Positions 40,072-51,227 of a stretch of 64,000 nucleotides of DNA are shown here, one piece after another. The stretch comes from Cycas panzhihuaensis. Lineage: Eukaryota; Cycadophyta. The stretch lies in assembly GCA_023213395.1 (NCBI GenBank), contig CM041465.1:47871741-47935740 (forward strand), in the 5' to 3' direction. Positions within the stretch are counted from its first letter, which is position 1; the number at the start of each line of letters is the position of its first letter. The position numbers and the translations under genes were made by a program. The notes under the pieces were generated by a model. The model saw only the letters and a program-made list of their open reading frames with translations, was not told the origin of the DNA and made no database searches.

Positions 40072-40629
40072 TGTGAAAAGAGGCCTAATGGCCTCACAGT
40101 CCTAAGATCTAGAAGCTAGGATCACTCTAGTTCTAGAAAGCACAAATACTTAACAAGTATAATGGTCTCAAGATAAAAGAAAGCATAAGAGACAAAACAT
40201 AAAATGAAGGAGCAAGAGAAATGATACCAAATGTGCAGGGTTGGAATTGGTCCAACCTCCAAAAGAATAAACAGTTTGATTAACAAACTGATAGCATAAC
40301 AATACAACTCCAACTCCCATATGAGACAAAGAGGAGAGGTCTCATTATATAGAGTGAAATGAGAGACCTAAGGCCTTGGATGTTTGACAAGTGTAAAACA
40401 TCCAAGGTACATGCCTTGCATGTTGGACATGTGTCCTTTTGGGGCTCTTATATGAGCAAAAGTGCATGGGGGTCTATTCGACCCTTTAGTGACAACGTTG
40501 TGTCACTAGAAAGAATGTGGGTGTGCACTTTATCACTTAAGTGATAAGTCACCCTTAAGATACAACTTTACAAATATTACATGAAAAAATAAAGTGCATA
40601 ATCTTAACATGTAAACATAAGGTTTAACA
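40072..40629 (-). repeat. 5' LTR of element I
   Basis: Partner of 36525-37082; followed by TSD GTTGC (40630-40634). Confidence 0.93.
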
Positions 40630-40634
40630 GTTGC

Positions 40635-40809
40635 AGCCTTTCGCATAGCTCTTCATCGTACCTGTTCGTATAACGACACATCCCTTCGTTGCACAAGCTC
40701 GTGATAACTATCCCTTAATGAAGCATTAAGTGTATAGTTAACGTAAGTTAACTATCGCTAACAAATACCCTGCTCCATTTAGTGAGCTTGGAGTAATAGG
40801 CCCATAGAG
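40635..40809. other. Flank with a fragment of another C-like element
   Basis: 40690-40760 is unassigned and has a small inverted repeat ATAGTTAAC/GTTAACTAT near 40732-40753. From about 40757 (CCCTGCTCCATTTAGTGAGC) it matches C's integrase gene (23665-23710, minus strand), so J inserted into another C-like Copia copy. TAGAG at 40805-40809 is J's left TSD candidate. Confidence 0.6.
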
Positions 40810-41000
40810 TGAAAAACTTCACTCTCATTTTCATTGATCATTAATGAGGTGAAGCCCCCTATAAATAGTGTACAATATACAAGAATCTTGGAAACCGTTT
40901 GATACATGAGTGCCACTTGTCACAAGAATATAAAAATCAGTTTATGACACATAACCCTTACAATGATGATATAAGCCTAGATAAAACATTATTCTTAACA
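40810..41000 (-). repeat. 3' LTR of element J
   Basis: 191 bp, TGAAAAACTTC...TTCTTAACA, similar in size and end sequence to C's LTR. Identified by the adjoining polypurine tract and partial similarity. Confidence 0.8.
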
Positions 41001-41010
41001 CCCTCTCTTA
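41001..41010 (-). other. Polypurine tract of element J
   Basis: CCCTCTCTTA on the plus strand, identical to C's tract. Confidence 0.82.
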
Positions 41011-42480
41011 ATGTTTTATTTTCTTTATTCCTAGCTTATCTTTGAACAATTGAAATTTCCCTTTGTTCAATGGCTTTGTAAATATATCTGCTATTTGTTT
41101 TTCTGATGTGCAATATAGAAGTTCAATCTCTTTACTTTGAACTTTCTCCCTTTTAAAGTGATGATGAATTTCTATCTGTTTCGTCCTTGCATGAAAAACA
41201 ATATTTTTGGTCATCTTGATTGTGCTTTGATTGTCACAATACAAGATGGTTGGCAGTTTTTGTTCTTGTCCCAAGTCCTTTAATAGTTGTCTGATCCAGA
41301 TTGCTTCGTACGTTGCTTTAACAACTGATTTATATTCAGTTTCTATGGATGACAAGTCAACAGTGGGTTACTTTTTATTGCTCCAAGAGAAAATTGCTGA
41401 TTTCAAAGTGAAACAATATTCTGTAGTGAACTTTCTTTCTGTTTTGTCTCATGCCCAATTGGAGTCACTGTATCCCGTCAGCTGTACAACATTACTCTGT
41501 GTATAACTCAATCCAAAATTTGCAGTTCCTTCTAGATATTTGAGTATTCATTTTGTTGCATTTCAATGTGATGTTTTTGGCTCTTGCATAAATTTAGAGG
41601 CAACTCCAATAGAATAGGCTATGTCTGGTCTAGTAGCAGTGAGATAGGTTAGACTTCTAACTAGTTGTCTGTATGGGGTTGCATTTACTTTTTGTCCTTC
41701 TGCATCATAACTGAGTATGCAACCTATCTCCATAAGTGTGGCACAATTGTTACAAGTTTTCATATTGTACTTTCTAAGTATATTTTTAATGTATTTTGAT
41801 TTGGTCAGAATAATGGAGTCTTTTAACTGATTTATCTCAATTCCAAGATAATAATGTAGAATTCTAAGGTCAGTCATTTCAAACATTTTTTCTAACTGAC
41901 ATTTGATGAATGCAATTGAGTTAACATCGCTTCCTGTAAGTATCATGTCATTTACATACACTACTATAATTGTCATCTAACCCTTATTGATTTTTACATA
42001 TAAACTTGGATTTGATTCACACATGTGAAAGTTGTTGCTAACAAGATATTGATCTAGTTTTACATACCATGCTCTCGGGGCTTGTTTGAGTCTATACATG
42101 GCTTTCTTTAGTTTACATACCAGATTTTCCTGTCCTAGCTTGAAGTATCCTTCAGGTTGATACATATATACCTCCTCTTTTAAGTCTCCATTTAAGAAGG
42201 CACTTTTTATATCAAGATGAAATATTTTCCACTTTTGTTGTTCTGTTAATGTAATTACTGCTCTTACAATATTTAGATTAGGCACTAGTGAGAATGTCTC
42301 CTCATAATCTATGCCTTTAGTCTGAATGTATCCTTTGGCAATCAATCTTGCTCTGTAATTTTCAATCTCTCCATTTGACTTTTCTTTTATTTTGCATACC
42401 CATTTGCAGTTTACAATGGGTTTATTTGTAGGATGTTCGACTAGATCCTAAGTTCCATTTTTAGTGATTGCAGCCATTTC
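41011..42480 (-). pseudogene. Element J RT and RNase H (broken)
   Basis: RNase H C-terminal part (41008-41355): TEYKSVVKATYEAIWIRQLL, CDNQSTIKMTKNIVFHARTK, KQIADIFTKPLNKGKFQ. A degraded connection at 41360-41560. [58 protein letters not shown], and the active site VVYVNDMILTGSD, where the first Asp of YVDD is Asn. Frames change near 41976 and 41560. The Asn should inactivate RT. Confidence 0.88.
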
Positions 42481-43998
42481 GTCATCCATAGTTGTTCTCC
42501 ACTCGGTATGTTGATTGGCTTTCTCATAGCTAGTGAGTTCAACTAAGTATAACAGTGCTTGATGCTTTTGAGATCTTTTTCTATGCTCGAAGATATTCCC
42601 CTTTGTTTCTTCAACGGTTTTAAGGTACCATTTTGGTAACCTTTTTGTGGACTGTTGTTTTGATATGATTCTTTTCTCTCCTTCAGGAATACATGAGCTA
42701 TCCTATTGTTTAGGAATGCAAGAGCTGTCTTGTCTACACTCTGTAGAGCAGTCTCCAGAAGTTTCACTACTTGAATCAACATTTTCTGAGGTGATTTCAG
42801 AATTTACATCTAAAGATGCAGGAACATGTTTAATCATTGCTTTTATCACCGTTTCTATTTTTTCACATTTTCCTTGATTGCTTTTAAGGCTTTCATTAAA
42901 CACAACATCCCTATTGACATAGATCTTATTTGTTTTAGGATCTATGTATCTGTAGGCCTTTGATCTAGTGCTATAGCCTATCATTATGCATTCTATGATC
43001 TTAGTGTCAAGTTTGGTCCATTTTTCATCCGGAATGTGAACATATGCTTTGCAGTCAAAGACTTTTAGATTATTTACATCGGTCTTTTGTCTTGTCCAAG
43101 CTTCTTTTGGTGTGATTTGGCATAGAGCATGTGTTGGACTCCTGGTTGTATTAGATACACTGATGCGTTGATTGCTTTAGCCTAGTAGATTTGGGTGACT
43201 TGCCTTTCTTGAATCAAACATCGAGCCATTTTCAGAATTGTTTTGTTCATCCATTCTGCTACACCATTTGATTGAGGTGAGTAGGGTGTAGTTACTTGCC
43301 TTCGTGTTCCATGGATTTTGTAGAAATGAAGAAATTCCTTTGATATGTATTCGTCGCCTCCATTTGATCAAATACATTTGATTTTATTATTGCTTTCTAG
43401 TTCAACTTGTTTAAATTCTTTGAAGTAGTCAAAAATTTTAGATTTCCTGATTAGAAAATATATCCATGTTTTCTTGGAAAAGTTATCAATGAAGGTGAGG
43501 AAGTACTGAGCACCATTAACTGAGTTTGGTGTAAGAGGACTGCATAGATCTAAGTGAATCAATTCCAACTTGTTTTGTGCTTGTCGTGCGCTTGTAGGAA
43601 AAGCATTTTGATGATGTTTTCCCATCATGCAGTTTTTACACACAAAACAATTAAATGAAATATTTGGCAACCCATTCAACCATTCACTATGTTTGAATTT
43701 TTTAGCAATGCTAACCTATCATTTGAGATATGTCCATACTTTGAATGCCAAAGTTTATTATCATTTTTGCTTGTAGTAACAAGCGATTTTACATTTGGTG
43801 CAGGCAAGATAGGTGTAGAGAGCAACTTGTAAAGGTTGTTGTTTTGTATACCTTCTGCAATTACAACTCCATTTTTTTTCATGTTTAATATAAAACAATG
43901 GCCATCATCATCAAATATTGTTACTAGTTTTTTTTTTCCAAGCTGGGATATAGACGAGATTTTTTTTCCATCCTAGGTATATAAAGTACATCCCCAAT
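42481..43998 (-). pseudogene. Element J integrase and linker (broken)
   Basis: Fragments in several frames: zinc domain WHSKYGHISNDRLALL and CKNCMMGKHHQ; core D in LIHLDLCSPL; the second catalytic position reads SNGGDEY, Asn instead of Asp, preceded by an in-frame TGA; NGVAEWMN-like third motif region near 43240; post-core GYSTRSKAYRYIDPKTNKIYV near 42930-42980. The Asn at the second Asp matches the change in C. Confidence 0.85.
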
Positions 43999-44636
43999 TC
44001 ATTGTGTGTTTCTTTCGATTTCAATAGCAATTGTTCCAATGCCTTCTATATGAAGAGGAAACTTGTCTCCCAACTCGACAAATCTATCTAAAGAATATGG
44101 TTGAAGGATTTCAAACCATTCCTTTCTCCTAGTCATGTGATTAGAGGCTTCTGAGTCCACATGCCATTTGTCTATTGCTTTTGTGTTGGCAGCCAAAGCA
44201 ACTACGAATGCTATTTCCACTTCATCTTTTTCTATGTTTTGCTCTTTTTCATTGCTGTAGTGTCTTGCAATCTGTTTCCCTCTTTGAATTGTAGTATGCC
44301 TGTTGGGACACTAATAGGGGAGGCGTCTAGATTGTTTGTAGTGGTAGCAAACATTGAAAGCCCAATAGTTGCTTGAGAATTGGCTTGGTTTTCCACAGTT
44401 AAAACAGACTCTTGATTCGTGGGGAGGAATAGCTCTAGCTCTACCTCTTCCTTCTGTCCAACATCTTTGTCCTTGACCTTGAAAGTTAGGTTGGCCATGT
44501 CTTCTACTCATATTAAATTTGGACATAAATGCTTCTTCTATTTTTGCAGCATCTTCCTCATATTTTTCATTTCTTTGTTCTTGATTTAACATGTGGCCTG
44601 TCAAGGCTTCAGAAGTCATGTTTGTTGTCTGGCCTC
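43999..44636 (-). pseudogene. gag: Element J protease and C-terminal gag (broken)
   Basis: Protease reads WHVDSEASNHMTRRKEW, with D-S-E replacing D-S-G. Upstream, gag shows HMLNQEQRNEKYEEDAAKIE, a basic RGRARA stretch and two degenerate knuckles (CFNCGKPSQFSSNY and CYHYKQSRRLPY) with Cys and His losses. The N-terminal gag is cut by K at 44636. Confidence 0.85.
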
Positions 44637-45226
44637 TGTTAAACCTTTTGTTTACATGTTAAGCCCATGTGCTTTATTTTTCATGTATTATTTGTACTTT
44701 TGTACTTTATCGGGTGACTTATTTTTCATGTATTATTTGTACTTTTGTACTTTCTCAGGTGATTTATCACGTAAGTGATAAAGTGCATACCCACATTCTT
44801 TCCTAGTGACACAACATTGTTACTTAAGGGTTAAATGGACCCCCATGCACTTTTGCTCACTTGAGAGCCCAAAAAGACACATCCTACATGCAAGGCATAT
44901 ACCTTGGATGTTTGATACTTGTCAAACATCCAATGCCTTAGGTCTCTTCTTTCACTCTATATATTGAGACCTCTTCTCATGGTTCTCATATAGAGTTGGA
45001 GTTCTATTGTTACGTTGCCAGTTTGCTAATCAAACTGCTAATCATTCGGAGATTAGACCAATTCCATCTCCTCATATTTGGTATCATTTTGCTCTCATTC
45101 TTTGTTCTTTGATCTTGCTTATGTTGATCTTATTTTCATTGTTAGTTTAGATTACTTGCTTTCTAGAACTAGAGTGAATCTATCTTCTAGATCTTGTGTT
45201 TCAAAGGTCTTTTGGCCCTTCCAACA
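44637..45226 (+). repeat. 5' LTR of element K
   Basis: TGTTAAACCTTTTG...CCTTCCAACA. A diverged member of the A-type LTRs with the same palindromes in weaker form and a TATA box TCTATATATTGAG near 44957. Confidence 0.88.
44673..44762 (+). repeat. Tandem duplication in the K LTR (~45 bp x 2)
   Basis: Two copies of a unit starting near TTATTTTTCATGTATT and containing ATTTGTACTTTTGTACTTT; absent from the other LTRs. Confidence 0.85.
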
Positions 45227-45228
45227 TT

Positions 45229-45240
45229 TGGTACCAGAGC
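45229..45240 (+). other. Primer-binding site of element K
   Basis: TGGTACCAGAGC, one base from canonical (T to C), two bases after the LTR. Confidence 0.87.
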
Positions 45241-47296
45241 TAGAGGAGATTAGTTCCCTTTGTTCTGATTTTTTCTTGTTTAAGGGAGATTTAAAGTGAG
45301 TTTTATAACCCCTTGGTGACGACCTTCGCTCTCCGAAGGTGGTCTAAGACTTATTTAGGCTCACAATTGCAGATCAAGTTTTTTGGAGCAATGTTGAAGG
45401 TTGGGGCAGGGATATTTCTCAAATCTGAATTTTTTTTTCAGACCACCAGCTGAGGTTTTGAGCTAGTTTACTCACTTTTTCTTGTGTTTTTTAATCAAAA
45501 CTTGAATTTTCAGCTAAGTTTTTCCTATAGAAGAGGGTGTTGAGCTATTTTGGAGCCATTTGAAGCTCTCAGGCTGAATTTACTTGAAGTCTAAGGCTCC
45601 ATATAGGCTGTGGATCAATCTTTGGGCATTTTCAGCCCTGAAACTCCACTTAGAAAGTACAAAAATGTTCATGCACTGTTGCTGAAGGGTCCTGCTCTTC
45701 TAGAAACTTTTGCACAGTCCTTAGTGGGCCCGACGGACATTCTACAAAGGAGAAACGAGGGTTTGAACTAGCTATACGATTGATTTCAGCTCCAAGCACC
45801 ATGCGCTTATTCTTTCATGCATATAGCTCGTTCTCACTCCACAGTAAGTGAAAGCTTGTGAAATTTGAGACAGAGCTCCAGCCTTGGTACATGACCCTAC
45901 CCTCTAGATTTCGTCTCAATTTGTGGAGATTCCAACAAGTTACGTTCTCCTGTATGATTCAGAGGTCACGTGGCCCGCACCGCCATTGAAGTTTTTTCAA
46001 ATTTTGAAATATTTCTCAATACACTTTAGTCATATAAACTTTAGTTTATATTCTTTAAAACATTCCGTGGAATATTCTTCTTTTCATAATCCTTTATGTT
46101 CTAAAGTTTTATTTAAGTCACTTAAAACATTGAAAAAATCACTTTTTAAAGCCAATTTCAAGTTTTCTTTAGTTCTTGGACTACAATGACTTCACTTAAG
46201 TGACAAAAGACTAAATCAAGTACTTTCAAGTGAATTTTTATATTAGAAAGTGATATTTTTCCTCTTTTTAAGCCTTTTTTTCATTCAAGGCACCTTGCAC
46301 GGTAACTTTTGGCTTAAATTTTCTTAAGGAAAAATCATGTTTTTTCTCATTTTTGAAGCTAAAAATCTTCTTAGTACTTAGTGATCTCATTAAATCACTG
46401 ATGCTAAGTCATTCTCTCATATTTGGAGATTAAAAATATTTGGTTAAAGTGCTTATTAAGGCTTCCTGCGTGGTGTCCTTACTGCTCAAAGTTGCAAAAA
46501 AAATTTTTAGCCTTTGTTTTTTTTTTTTGGCATTTTAAGCCTTATTTAACACTTACTCCATGTTTACAAGTGTTAAAAAGCATTGTTAAAAGTGATTTTT
46601 AAGTGTCGATACCTTGTCAAAGTGACCTTTATCACTATTTTAACACTTTACTTAAGGCACCTTGCATGGTGACCTATTGCTCTTAGTCACAAAAAGGGCT
46701 CAAAGAAGATTTTTTACTTAATAAAATCACTTATTTTGTTGATCGTTGGGACTATTTTAAAGTTCCAACACTTGGTGCTTGGTGTCTTCATTTTGCAAGC
46801 GTTCTTGCTCTTTTCATCTTCAACATTAAAAAGAATCCACTTGTATTTTTATCACAAGGCTTTGCTTATTTTCATTGGGTATTTAGCAACCTTTTTTCAA
46901 AGTGCATACTTTCTCAACATTTCTCATTGTACTCGAGCACTTTTTTTTTTTTACTTGGACTTGATAGCACACTCTCACTTCATAAAGTGCTCATGTAAAA
47001 TACTCTAAGTGTTCATTTTGATGTACTTGTTTGTTTCTTTTTTAACCTCTGTTCATTGTAAACTTAATCAAGCATCTACATCATCCAAGTAAAATAAACT
47101 CTAAGCCCACTTTAATTTTCTAAAAGGTGACTTTAAAAGCAAGTAGGAGAGGCCCAAAAAAGGTTCAAACCTTGCCTCTAAAAACCTTAAGCTTGGTGCA
47201 TTCCCTAGGGGACCAACTGACCGTACGGTCAGTGCACGACAATTAAGGTTGTTTGAGGAAAATGAAGTTTGAAAAAGGTGTTATTGGGGCTGTGAA
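45241..47296 (+). other. Leader of element K (left part)
   Basis: Non-coding. The hairpin at 46745-46769 has arms GTTGGGACT and AGTTCCAAC (one G.U). The conserved pre-gag block begins near 47150 and contains a perfect 18-bp palindrome at 47216-47233 (half site ACTGACCGT). It is broken at 47297 by L and resumes at 61694. Confidence 0.75.
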
Positions 47297-47892
47297 TGTT
47301 AGAATGGGCATTAAGCCACATTAGTCCCAAGATCTTTAATGAAAGCACAATACCATAAATGCATTAAGCAAAAGTAACAAAGAACTTGAAAGAATTCAAA
47401 GGAATTCAAATGACTCAAAGAGAAATAGGAGCAAAAGCACAATACCCAAGATGAGGTGTTGGAATTAGTTCAACAACCAAAGAATGCCTTCAGCTTGATT
47501 AGCAAACTGATAGAATGATAATGAGTTCCAACTCTTGAATGAGCAACAATGAGGAATAGGTCTCATTATATAGAATGAGATGAGAGACCTAAGGCCTTGG
47601 ATGTTTGACAAGTGTCAAACATCCAAGATACATGCCTTGGATGATTGACATGTGTCCCTTTGGAAGCTCTTGTGTGAGCAAAGATGCAATGGGGTCATTT
47701 GACCCTCAAGTTACATAAGTGACAATGTTGTGTCACTAGTCATAAAGTGGGTGTGTACTTTATCACTTAAGTGATAAAGTCACACCTAAAGTACAAAAGT
47801 GCACATGAGCATTAAAGTGCCCAAATAATACAAAAATAGAAAGTACATAAGCTTAACATATAAACATAAGGTAAACCATGAGAGGTTTAACA
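47297..47892 (-). repeat. 3' LTR of element L
   Basis: Plus strand TGTTAGAATGGGC...GGTTTAACA, with the 24-bp palindrome intact at 47757-47780. Confidence 0.95.
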
Positions 47893-47902
47893 CCCCTCCT
47901 TA
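47893..47902 (-). other. Polypurine tract of element L
   Basis: CCCCTCCTTA on the plus strand (sense TAAGGAGGGG) abuts the 3' LTR. Confidence 0.82.
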
Positions 47903-48660
47903 TTGTTTATAATGTTAAGTCGGACCCCTAGACCATCTCTAAATTTTACAAATTTGTCTCTACCAAGTGGCTTGGTAAAGATATCTGCCGTTTGCTACTC
48001 CGTTGGTCGATATTGAAGAGTGATCTCATCACTATGTACGTGCTCCCTGATGAAATGGTGGTGAACTTCAATATGTTTGGTCCGTGCATGGAAGACTGGA
48101 TTCTTAATTAGCTTGAGGACACTTTGATTGTCACAATGAATACTTGTCGGCTGCTCCTGCTGAAATCCAAGCTCACCAAGAATCCGTCGAAGCCAGATAG
48201 CCTCGCAAGTTGCGTTGACTGCAGCTTTGTACTCTGCTTCATTGGAGGACAAGGTAACATTTGGTTGCTTCTTGCAACTCCATGAAATAGCTGCTGAACC
48301 AAGGGTAAAACAGTAATCTGAGGTTGACTTCCTGCTATCCTGGCATCCTGCCCAATCAGAATCAAAGAACCCCTCCAAAGTGAAGTTCTCATTATGTACA
48401 TACTTAAGTCTAAGCTGCAATGTACCTTTTATGTACTTGAGTATGCGTTTTGCTGCTTTCTAATGCTTCTGATTGGGTTGAGACATGAAACGAGAGCAAA
48501 TCCCAATTGCAAATGAGATGTCTAGACGAGTGTTGGTGAGATATATCAAGCTACCAATCAACTGTCGATAAAGAGTGGGATCTGCTAGTTCAGCTTCCTC
48601 ATTAAGAAAAAGCTTGGTGCCGTTCTTAATGGGCGTAGGCGCCGTCTTGTAGTCATGCAT
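47903..48660 (-). pseudogene. Element L RNase H and connection
   Basis: 48460-48660 reads [19 protein letters not shown]; 47995-48420 has GFFDSDWAGCQDSRKSTS, CKKQPNVTLSSNEAEYKAAV, HCDNQSVLKLIKNPVFHART and HHFIREHV. Catalytic acidic residues appear present. A stop lies near 48440-48460 between the two parts and another in the C-terminal tail near 47995 (RPTE then stop). Confidence 0.88.
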
Positions 48661-48669
48661 CCTGAATCT

Positions 48670-49600
48670 CTACAAGATGTCCCAAGAATATTTTGCTTGG
48701 GAAATGAAGATATAGCCTGGCTGCTGCGATACCTCAAAGCCTAGAAAATAATGGAGAAGTCCAAGATCAGTCATCTCGAAACTTCTCTTCAAGTCATCTT
48801 GGAGAACATTGATAAGCTTAGTGTCATCACCAGTGATCACTAAGTCATCTACATACAAGGCAATATAAATGACATGGTGTTGTTCATGTTTGATATACAA
48901 GTTAGGATCAGATGTGGATCGATGAAACCCATGTCTCAAAAAGTATTCATCGATTTTTGCATACCATGACCTAGGAGCTTGCTTCAAGCCATACAAAGCC
49001 TTCTTGAGGCGACATACCAAATGCTCCTTGCCTTGTTCCTTGTAACCAGGAGGTTGCTCCAAGTATACCTCCTCTTGAAGATCGCCGCTGAGAAAGGCGC
49101 CTTCACGTCCATCCGATATCTTGGCCATTTGCATTGTGCAGCTAAGGCCATGAGAAGTCTGATGGTGTTCATGTTTGCTACAGGTGCAAAGGTCTCCTCA
49201 TAATCAACTCCTTCCTTTTGTTTGAATCCCTTTGCTACAAGTCTTGCCTTCTGACGCTTGATTGTCCCATCAGAATGAAATTTGGTCTTGTAGACCCATT
49301 TACAACTGAATGCCTGTTTGTGTGGAGGCAATTCGACCAAATCCCATGTGCCATTCTTGTGAATGGAGTGGATCTCCTCATCAATGGCAGCTTTCCAACT
49401 ATCACTTTGTGAAGCCTCTGCAAAAGTAGAAGGCTCATCAATAGAAAGCACTTCAGCCATAAGTGCAAAGTTTGTTTGCTGCCGATACTTAGATGGACAT
49501 TTCCCTTCAATGATATGACCATCCTGTACCGTTTGAGTATACTACTTAGGTAACTTCTGAAATGATGTAGCATGAACCTCAATGTCTTCTGGTCTAAGTG
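48670..49600 (-). pseudogene. Element L reverse transcriptase (frameshifted)
   Basis: The first part (to about 49130) has [38 protein letters not shown] and YRMDVKAPF, where a frameshift strikes the usual MDVK.AFLNGDL. The rest continues in another frame: [44 protein letters not shown] (active site intact) and [15 protein letters not shown]. The indel at about 49095 is the main lesion. Confidence 0.9.
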
Positions 49601-50844
49601 AAGGATCAACAGAAGATGAAGTGGAAGGTTCAAGTGGAGCAGATGAAGATGAAGTAGATGGTACAGAGGTGCGATGAAGAACATGGTGTATAAGATTGAG
49701 AGGAAGGGAAGTCCTCAACAATCTTTTTACCTTTGTCAATGGGGGGTTGGATTGATGCCATATCCAACTCTTTCTGATCATTCTCAACAAAGATTACATC
49801 TCTTGAGAGATGCATTTTCCTCCCAACTGGATCATACAACTTGTAAACTTTGCTATGGATTGCATATCCTACAAAGATGCATTTAAGACTATGTTTGTCC
49901 AACTTTGTTCTTTGTTGATCTGGTATGTGCATACATGCAGTACACCCGAATGTCCTCAAATGGCTGATAGTTGACTTCTTACCAGTCCATGCCTCCTCAG
50001 GTGTGATGTCGGTGACTGCTGTTGTAGTACTCTGATTGGCCACATAGGCTGCTGTATGAAATGCTTCGGCCCAGTAAGTTCTTGGAAGTCCTTTTGCATG
50101 CATCATCGTTTTGGCTTTATTAGCCAAAGTTCTGTTCATCCTTTCGGAGACTCCATTTTGTTGAGGAGTATGAGGAGCTGTGAGTTGTCTCCGAATTCCA
50201 TTATCCTTGCAGAATTGGTTGAATTCATTTGAAGTGAATTCACATCCATTATCCGACCTTAATGTGCCAATTGAGTAGCCAGATTCATTTTCTACTTCCG
50301 CCTTGAACTCTTTGAACTTGGAGAAGGCTTCTGATTTTTGCTTTAGGAAGTAGACCCAGACTTTGTGAGAGAAGTCATCAATGAAAGATATGTAGTACAA
50401 TGCTCCTCCAAAGGATTGGGTGGACATGGGTCCACACAAGTCCGAGTGAACTAACTGCAAAGGATAAGATGCACGCCATGCTTTGCCTTTAGGAAAAGGC
50501 AGCCGATGTTGTGTCCCCATTATGCAAGCTTCGCAAAGACATTTTGAACCATACATCTTTGGAAGCCCATACACCATGTTCTTGCTTATCATCTGCTTCG
50601 AATTGTCTAGGCTTAAGTGACCTAGACGTTGATGGCATAATTGAATTTTCGAGAAAGATGTGGAACCAGAATAAGCAGAATAAAGAGTAATGTTATTGGC
50701 ATCCAACTTATAAAGACCTTGATCCTCATAGGCAACAGCTATGATCTGGTCATCTTTGTCACAAATGATACATTTCCCATTTTTGAATAGTACGCTCATC
50801 TGTTGCTTGTCCAACTGGCTAATAGATAGCAGATTCTTCTCCAT
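49601..50844 (-). pseudogene. Element L integrase
   Basis: A 404-codon open frame: HHCC domain [13 protein letters not shown]...[12 protein letters not shown], then D in [11 protein letters not shown] in LRSDNGCEF (Gly to Cys next to the motif), E in GVSERMN, and the post-core [18 protein letters not shown]. Catalytic residues are present. The frame shifts near 49670 in the Ser/Pro-rich linker toward RT. Confidence 0.9.
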
Positions 50845-51227
50845 GGAAGGAATGAAGTAGGCATCACTGTTGGGAAATGATGAGGAAGGATTTTGTGAAG
50901 AATGAAAAGGAGCTATAGTGCCTATTCCTGAAATCTAAACTGATTCATTGTTTCTAAAGGTCACTGATTGACCTTTACCTTCCTTGATGTTGCATAGGAG
51001 TTCTTCACTCCCCGTCATATGTTAAGAAGCTCCTGAATCGACGATCCACGTGTGATCAACCTTGGATGACTGGTATGCGCAAAACAGTTTGTCCTCATTG
51101 GCAAACTGATTAAAGTGGCGTTGGTAGCCACCTCTTTGACCCCCCTTCCTCTTGGACCTCCTCGATAGGCACCTCGATTTGGTCGAGGGGGATTCTCTCA
51201 CCGATCCGTCCGGAATCTTTGTTGAAA
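50845..51227 (-). pseudogene. Element L protease (broken)
   Basis: Contains [18 protein letters not shown], then TWIVDSGAS followed by a TAA where relatives have CAA (QHMTG), near 51022-51026. A second TAG-type stop lies near 50936-50940. The catalytic DSG itself is intact. Confidence 0.85.

Larger units (their letters stand above)
36525..40629 (-). mobile_element. Element I: A-type LTR element with an inverted internal block
   Basis: Two 558-bp minus-oriented LTRs (36525-37082 and 40072-40629) with TSD GTTGC on both sides and a minus-strand primer-binding site at 40058-40069 define one integrated unit. Its interior is not a normal element. From the 3' LTR rightward it holds, in plus orientation, a leader (37083-38238), gag (38239-39064), the start of protease (to 39200) and then the 3' three-fifths of an LTR with a primer-binding-site-like sequence (39187-39516). 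Only 39700-40057 is minus-oriented leader. No polypurine tract adjoins the 3' LTR. Confidence 0.85.
40810..44636 (-). mobile_element. Element J: C-like Copia element, 5' end cut by K
   Basis: 3' LTR 40810-41000 begins TGAAAAACTTC like C's LTR; a polypurine tract follows, then minus-strand RNase H, RT, integrase, protease and gag up to 44636, where K's LTR begins. The 5' LTR and gag start lie beyond K and outside the window. Degraded more than C. Confidence 0.9.
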
